From CAVYBY01 sp963766935 (GTDB taxonomy: Bacteria; Actinomycetota; UBA4738; HRBIN12), in NCBI GenBank assembly GCA_963766935.1, contig CAVYBY010000009.1:209365-273364 (forward strand): a stretch of DNA of 64,000 nt, read 5' to 3'. The notes under the pieces are model-generated. The model was not told the origin of the DNA. It saw only the letters and a program-made list of their open reading frames with translations, and did no database searches. Within the stretch, counting starts at the first letter, position 1. Each line of letters begins with the position of its first letter. Made by a program: the position numbers and the translations under genes. This document shows positions 60,712 to 64,000 of the stretch, in pieces.

Positions 60712-61812
60712 TCATGGAAATGGCTCCTCCGAGGGCAGGTCGGGGCGCCGCGGCGCCTCCGCCATGCCGAGCTTGGCGGCGACATCGGCGAACTCCGGCG
60801 CCTCCGCGTAGATCCGCTCGTGGTCCTTCCGGGCTAACGCGCGCTTGCCCGACTGCTCGTAGAGCGAGCCCGCAGGTACCGGGCCACGTGCAGGAGCTGC
60901 GGCTCGCGCTTGCGGAAGCGGAGCGCCTCCTTGCACATCGCGAGCGCGCCGTCGGACATGCCGAGCTTGCCGAGGGCGTTGGCGCGATACAGGACGAGCT
61001 GGAGCCCGACGTCGTCGGTGTTCTCCGTGAACTCGTCGGTGACGCGCACGACGTCGTTCCATCGGGAGGCGCCGTCGTAGAGCTCGGCTAGGGAGAGCGC
61101 GAACAGCCGGTCGGACGAGGTAGCGCCGAGCGACTCGAGCAGGCGGATCGCGTCCTCGGTCCGTTCGGCGTGCTGGTAGACCTCGGCGAGCATCAGGGCG
61201 GCCGTCAGGTGGCTCATCGGTACGCGCGCCGAGGTGAACGGGGTGATCTGGATCTCGAACCCGCCCTCGATGTGGTAGCGGATCATCCGCGCGTCCGGGA
61301 TCGCGGCGTCGGACCGAACGACCGTCTCGAGCGGCGCGATCGCCTCGGCCATGCGCCCGAGCTCGACCAGGCACATCGCCTCGAAGAGCTCCTCGCCGAC
61401 GTAGCGGCCGGTGGCGTCGCGAGCCGAGGCGTCCTGGAACTGCGCGAGCGCGCCGGCATGGTCACCGCGGATGAAGCGCCGGACGCCCTCGACGAAGACC
61501 TTGTCCTCCTTGGGGGCGAGGAGGCCGGCGTGGGGCATGGTGACGGCCGGCGTCGCGGCCGCGGGCCGGCGCGGCGGACCGCGACCGCGCACCGGAACCG
61601 GAGGCGCGCCCGGATGTCCCTTTCCGCGCGTAGGTGTCCTTCCGGTAGTAGAGGCCGGTGCCCGGGATCCCGGCGGTCCGCACCGTCCGCCCCGACGAGT
61701 GGACCGAGTAGCGCAGCCCCGGCACGCCGGTCGAGACCCCGACCCCCGTCTTCGAGAGATTCAGCCGGAGTCCCTTGCCGAGTCGAACCGAGCGGTAGAA
61801 GCGGAAGCTCAT
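60712..61812 (-). pseudogene. DUF4236-TPR protein with two compensating frameshifts
   Basis: ATG 61812 gives a DUF4236 domain (MSFRFYRSVRLGKGLRLNLS, then GVPGLRYSVHSSG and GIPGTGLYYRK). Near 61616 one extra base must be removed to reach the Pro-rich linker GHPGAPPVPVRG and the TPR region (AGLLAPKEDKVFVEGVRRFI and so on). Near 60866 one base is missing: adding it turns the reading into YLRARLYEQSGKRALARKD and ends at 60712. The total length is a multiple of three, as expected from one insertion plus one deletion. The rebuilt protein has about 366 residues and an unknown role, perhaps as a helical scaffold. Confidence 0.78.
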
Positions 61813-61824
61813 CGACGATGCGAC

Positions 61825-62463
61825 CTATCCACGGTGACCGCTCCACCGGCCGGCGAGGAATCCGACGAGGAGGGGGCCGGTGAGGTCCATGTCGCCGCTG
61901 CGGAGGGAACGGATGTCGTCGGACAGCTCCCCGGCGATCTCGCCGGCCGCGTGGATGTGCCGCTGTGCTTCGGCCGCGATCGCCTCCGCCTCCTGGGGCG
62001 TGGGGGCGACGAACGCGTCCAGGTAGTAGCCGACTGCGGCCCGCAACTCCGACAGGATCCCGTCGACCGCCTGCCAGACCATCCGGTTGCCGCGTCGTTT
62101 CGCCGTGGCGACGCGCCACTTGAGCTCGGTGAGCGGACGGATCGCGCGCCGCATCGCGTCGGCGACGCGATCCTCGGGACCTTCGTCGATCGTGGCGAGG
62201 GCGGAGAGGATCGGCCCGGTCAGCTTCGCCGCGGCGCTGAGCCCCTCCTCGGGGAGCATCGGCTTGTCGTACTCGCGGGTGTCCGGCAGAAGCGCGGGCC
62301 GCACCGCCGCCACGATTCGCTCGCGTCGCTCGAGATGCGCGTCGCCCCACGGCTTGGTCGATCCGCACGACGGGCACCGCGCTCTGCCGGGCCGCGTCTC
62401 GCCGCACGTACACCGGACGAGCTGGAACGAGAGATCGAGCTGCACGAAAGTTGGCCTGCTCAT
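61825..62463 (-). CDS. Zinc-ribbon protein with helical domain
   Basis: The product has 212 residues. ATG 62463 has a GGAGAACC site; an upstream start at 62502 is less likely. A zinc ribbon lies near the N-terminus (RCTCGETRPGRARCPSCGS, four Cys). The rest is helical with EGLSAAAKLTGPILSALATI and AEAIAAEAQRHIHAAGEIA. The family is not recognised. It ends 12 bases before the DUF4236 gene on the same strand and is probably part of the same transcript. Confidence 0.7.
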   Translation of the reverse strand: MSRPTFVQLDLSFQLVRCTCGETRPGRARCPSCGSTKPWGDAHLERRERIVAAVRPALLPDTREYDKPMLPEEGLSAAAKLTGPILSALATIDEGPEDRVADAMRRAIRPLTELKWRVATAKRRGNRMVWQAVDGILSELRAAVGYYLDAFVAPTPQEAEAIAAEAQRHIHAAGEIAGELSDDIRSLRSGDMDLTGPLLVGFLAGRWSGHRG

Positions 62464-62473
62464 CGGTTCTCCA

Positions 62474-62656
62474 TCAGGACGAGGTGGGTCCGGGCAACTC
62501 ACCGGCTTCGCCGGCGGCGGGAAGCGCTCGTTCGGCGGATCCAGTGTCTTCCTCGTTCCATACGTAGCGGATCTGCCTCGGCGGTTCGGCGTGGGCGAGC
62601 CGCCAGCGCTCGAGATCGCTTCGGATCGCGCCCGGCGCGGCGATCAGGAATTGCAC
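62474..62656 (-). CDS. Possible small protein upstream of the zinc-ribbon gene
   Basis: A GTG-started frame of 60 residues (QFLIAAPGAIRSDLERWRLA and IRYVWNEEDTGS) ends ten bases before the zinc-ribbon start. Codon use is only moderately GC-rich and no family is seen. It could be coding or chance. Confidence 0.3.
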   Translation of the reverse strand: MQFLIAAPGAIRSDLERWRLAHAEPPRQIRYVWNEEDTGSAERALPAAGEAGELPGPTSS

Positions 62657-62869
62657 GAAGCCGAAAAGAGCAGAACGAGCAGGCGTTCAGCCAGAACGTC
62701 CTGCAGACCGCAGGAGCCGGAACCAGTACGGCTGACTGAGCTCAGCAAGCTCGCCGACCTCCGGGACCGGGGCACCATCTCCGACGAGGAGTTCCAGCAC
62801 GCCAAGGCGAAACCGATGGAAAAGCAGCCCGAGTCCGTCGCCCCGCCTACACCGACGGGCGCCAGGTAG
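62644..62869 (+). pseudogene. SHOCT-domain protein, frameshifted
   Basis: One frame ends KEQNEQAFSQNVLQTAGAGT and then STAD followed by TGA at 62737-62739; removing one T there continues as ELSKLADLRDRGTISDEEFQ and HAKAK, the short C-terminal SHOCT helix-turn-helix that often ends oligomeric proteins. The stop is at 62869. The 5' end cannot be placed because the upstream frames are unclear. It is probably another sequencing error. Confidence 0.55.
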
Positions 62870-62879
62870 CCTCCACGAC

Positions 62880-63356
62880 GTGAACCGGGGACCGCGGCCG
62901 CCGAGCTCGGGAACCGACCCAAACGCGGAGGCGGACGAGGCCGGAGCCCCCGAAGCCAGAGTCCCGCGGGCCGCCGGCCGGTTCGGCTCCCGGTGGACGA
63001 ACGAGCGAGAGCTCGCCGACGCGATCCACGGAACGGTGGTGGGTGCAGCCGTCATGGTGGCGGCGAGCCTGCACGGCACTCTCGGCCAGGTCGTCATCAC
63101 CGCCAAGACCACCCCCAGCTCGCGGCGGCAGACGCAGCGCCGAGCGCGTCCGACCCCCGATCAGGCCGGACGAGGCTCCCGTCGGCGCGTGACGGATCCG
63201 CCCGGCCGCCGCTCCGCTGGGACGCCGGGCAGGCCGGGCGCGGCGATTCCGCCGACCGTATTGTCGGCCGGCGGAATCCCCGATCATCGTGGTTCAGTCG
63301 CGGCGGTCGCGACGCCGAGCTGTCCGCCTCGCCGTCCGCCGGGCGACCCTGCGTGA
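62880..63356 (+). CDS. Truncated membrane protein with disrupted 3' part
   Basis: From GTG 62880 the first 70 codons contain RWTNERELADAIHGTVVGAA and VMVAASLHGTLGQVVITA, which reads like the start of a small actinobacterial integral membrane protein. From about 63093 the frame changes character (Arg/Pro/Ser-rich, no further helix), which suggests a deletion, a rearrangement or assembly error in this low-quality end region. The 3' half should not be trusted. Confidence 0.35.
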   Translation: MNRGPRPPSSGTDPNAEADEAGAPEARVPRAAGRFGSRWTNERELADAIHGTVVGAAVMVAASLHGTLGQVVITAKTTPSSRRQTQRRARPTPDQAGRGSRRRVTDPPGRRSAGTPGRPGAAIPPTVLSAGGIPDHRGSVAAVATPSCPPRRPPGDPA

Positions 63357-63405
63357 TCCGAACATGGCACCTCCTCCGGTTCCGTACTGATCTGTCCTGT
63401 CCGGG

Positions 63406-63952
63406 TCAGGTCGACACGGACGCCGTCTCGAGAGCGTGCAACTCCGCGGCCTCCGCGGCCGAGACCAGGCCGATCCCGATCGAGGTCCAACGGGCTGATG
63501 AACCCGTCACCGATGCCGGAACCCGCCGGCGCGGAAAACCGCGTCCCGCAGCGGAACCGCCCAATGGTGCTCGATCAGCAAGAGCGCCGCGGCCGAGTCA
63601 TTCGGGATCTCCCCGAGCACGTCCCACGCGTCGTCGTCACTGAAGACCGAGACTCCGTCGGCTGCTGCCTCGCCCCCGGCAATCGGCGCCCGCCTCGAGT
63701 CCTGGCTCGCCCTCGAAGCCCAGGCCGATCAACGCGCCGACCTTGCTGCCGAGCTCGATCGCCTCGTCCGTCGACAGGTTGCTGAGGTGCATGGCCTCCA
63801 CCTCCCCGTCGGCGTCCTTGTACACGGCAAGTGCGTCGATCACGCGGATGGTGTCGGTCTCGCTTCAGCCGCTCCAGCTCCGCGATGATCTCACCGTGGA
63901 AGTCCGGATTCTTGAATCCGAGCACGATCAGCTGGACAGGTCCTATCGCCAT
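63406..63952 (-). pseudogene. DUF6325/DUF1269-like protein, several frameshifts
   Basis: ATG 63952 gives MAIGPVQLIVLGFKNPDFHG and EIIAELERL. The reading must drop one base near 63872 (to RVIDALAVYKDADGEVEAMH and LSNLSTDEAIELGSKVGALI), one near 63683 (to GVSVFSDDDAWDVLGEIPND and LLLIEHHWAVPLRDAVFRAG), one near 63505 and one near 63480 (to GLVSAAEAAELHALE), reaching TGA at 63406-63408. The length of 547 bases fits four inserted bases. The rebuilt protein has about 180 residues, of the small membrane-active DUF1269/DUF6325 type. The lesion density indicates poor sequence here. Confidence 0.7.
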
Positions 63953-64000
63953 GGCCTTTTCCTCTCATCAACACTTTGATCCGCGGGCGCTGCGATGTCC

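Overview
The window looks like a contig from a high-GC Actinomycetota genome, probably an uncultured lineage; Thermoleophilia-like gene content is my best guess but is inference. Grounds are the strong GC bias at third codon positions, frequent GTG starts, ATGA/GTGA start-stop overlaps, an HRDC-tailed UvrD2-type helicase, DUF2277, actinobacterial-type histidine kinase/LuxR regulator pairs and a cyanophycin locus. No phage, insertion sequence, CRISPR array or rRNA was seen. One tRNA gene is present (tRNA-Ala, CGC).

Layout. 0-6.5 kb: molybdenum cofactor genes (moeA end, moaC), a membrane protein, a translin-family protein, tRNA-Ala, a YihY-type membrane protein and a large secreted beta-propeller/DUF11 protein. 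6.5-12.4 kb: a co-directional catabolic block (acetyltransferase, amidohydrolase, two class III aminotransferases, esterase). 12.4-19.8 kb: membrane adenylate/guanylate cyclase, pirin, a pair of related membrane/TPR proteins, arginase-like protein, Bcp peroxiredoxin and cold-shock protein. 19.9-23.7 kb: a tight five-gene redox operon on the minus strand (small anchored protein, ApbE, ferric-reductase-like membrane protein, NuoF-like protein, ferredoxin). 23.8-26.0 kb: tandem alanine-dehydrogenase-like paralogues. 26-39 kb: methyltransferase, DEAD-box helicase, secreted phosphoesterase, Tat-exported Cys-rich protein, aldo/keto reductase, Rieske oxygenase, a nucleotidyltransferase with a decapitated HTH, and UvrD2. 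39.4-45 kb: a decayed and an intact copy of a secreted phosphoesterase, with CsbD and LapA-like stress genes between them, then a sulfotransferase.

45-49.8 kb is the most interesting part. A 75-residue peptide ending in a hydrophobic tail sits 12 bases upstream of a tetrapyrrole-methylase-fold methyltransferase that resembles the alpha-N-methyltransferases of split borosins (RiPPs with backbone N-methylation). The pair is flanked by a large cyclase/AAA/TPR regulator and a cyclic-nucleotide-binding protein. 49.9-51 kb holds a RES/Xre toxin-antitoxin pair; 51.1-56.5 kb holds cyanophycinase, cyanophycin synthetase and a Mur-ligase-only relative; 58-60.7 kb holds a CPBP protease and a two-component system.

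Sequence quality. The first 39 kb read cleanly. From about 39.4 kb onward many genes can only be rebuilt by removing single extra bases, and these lesions cluster in the last 1.5 kb. Most are single-base insertions. I read this as uncorrected sequencing error near a contig end rather than true decay, except for the phosphoesterase copy at 39.4 kb and the truncated HTH at 35.3 kb, which look like real decay.
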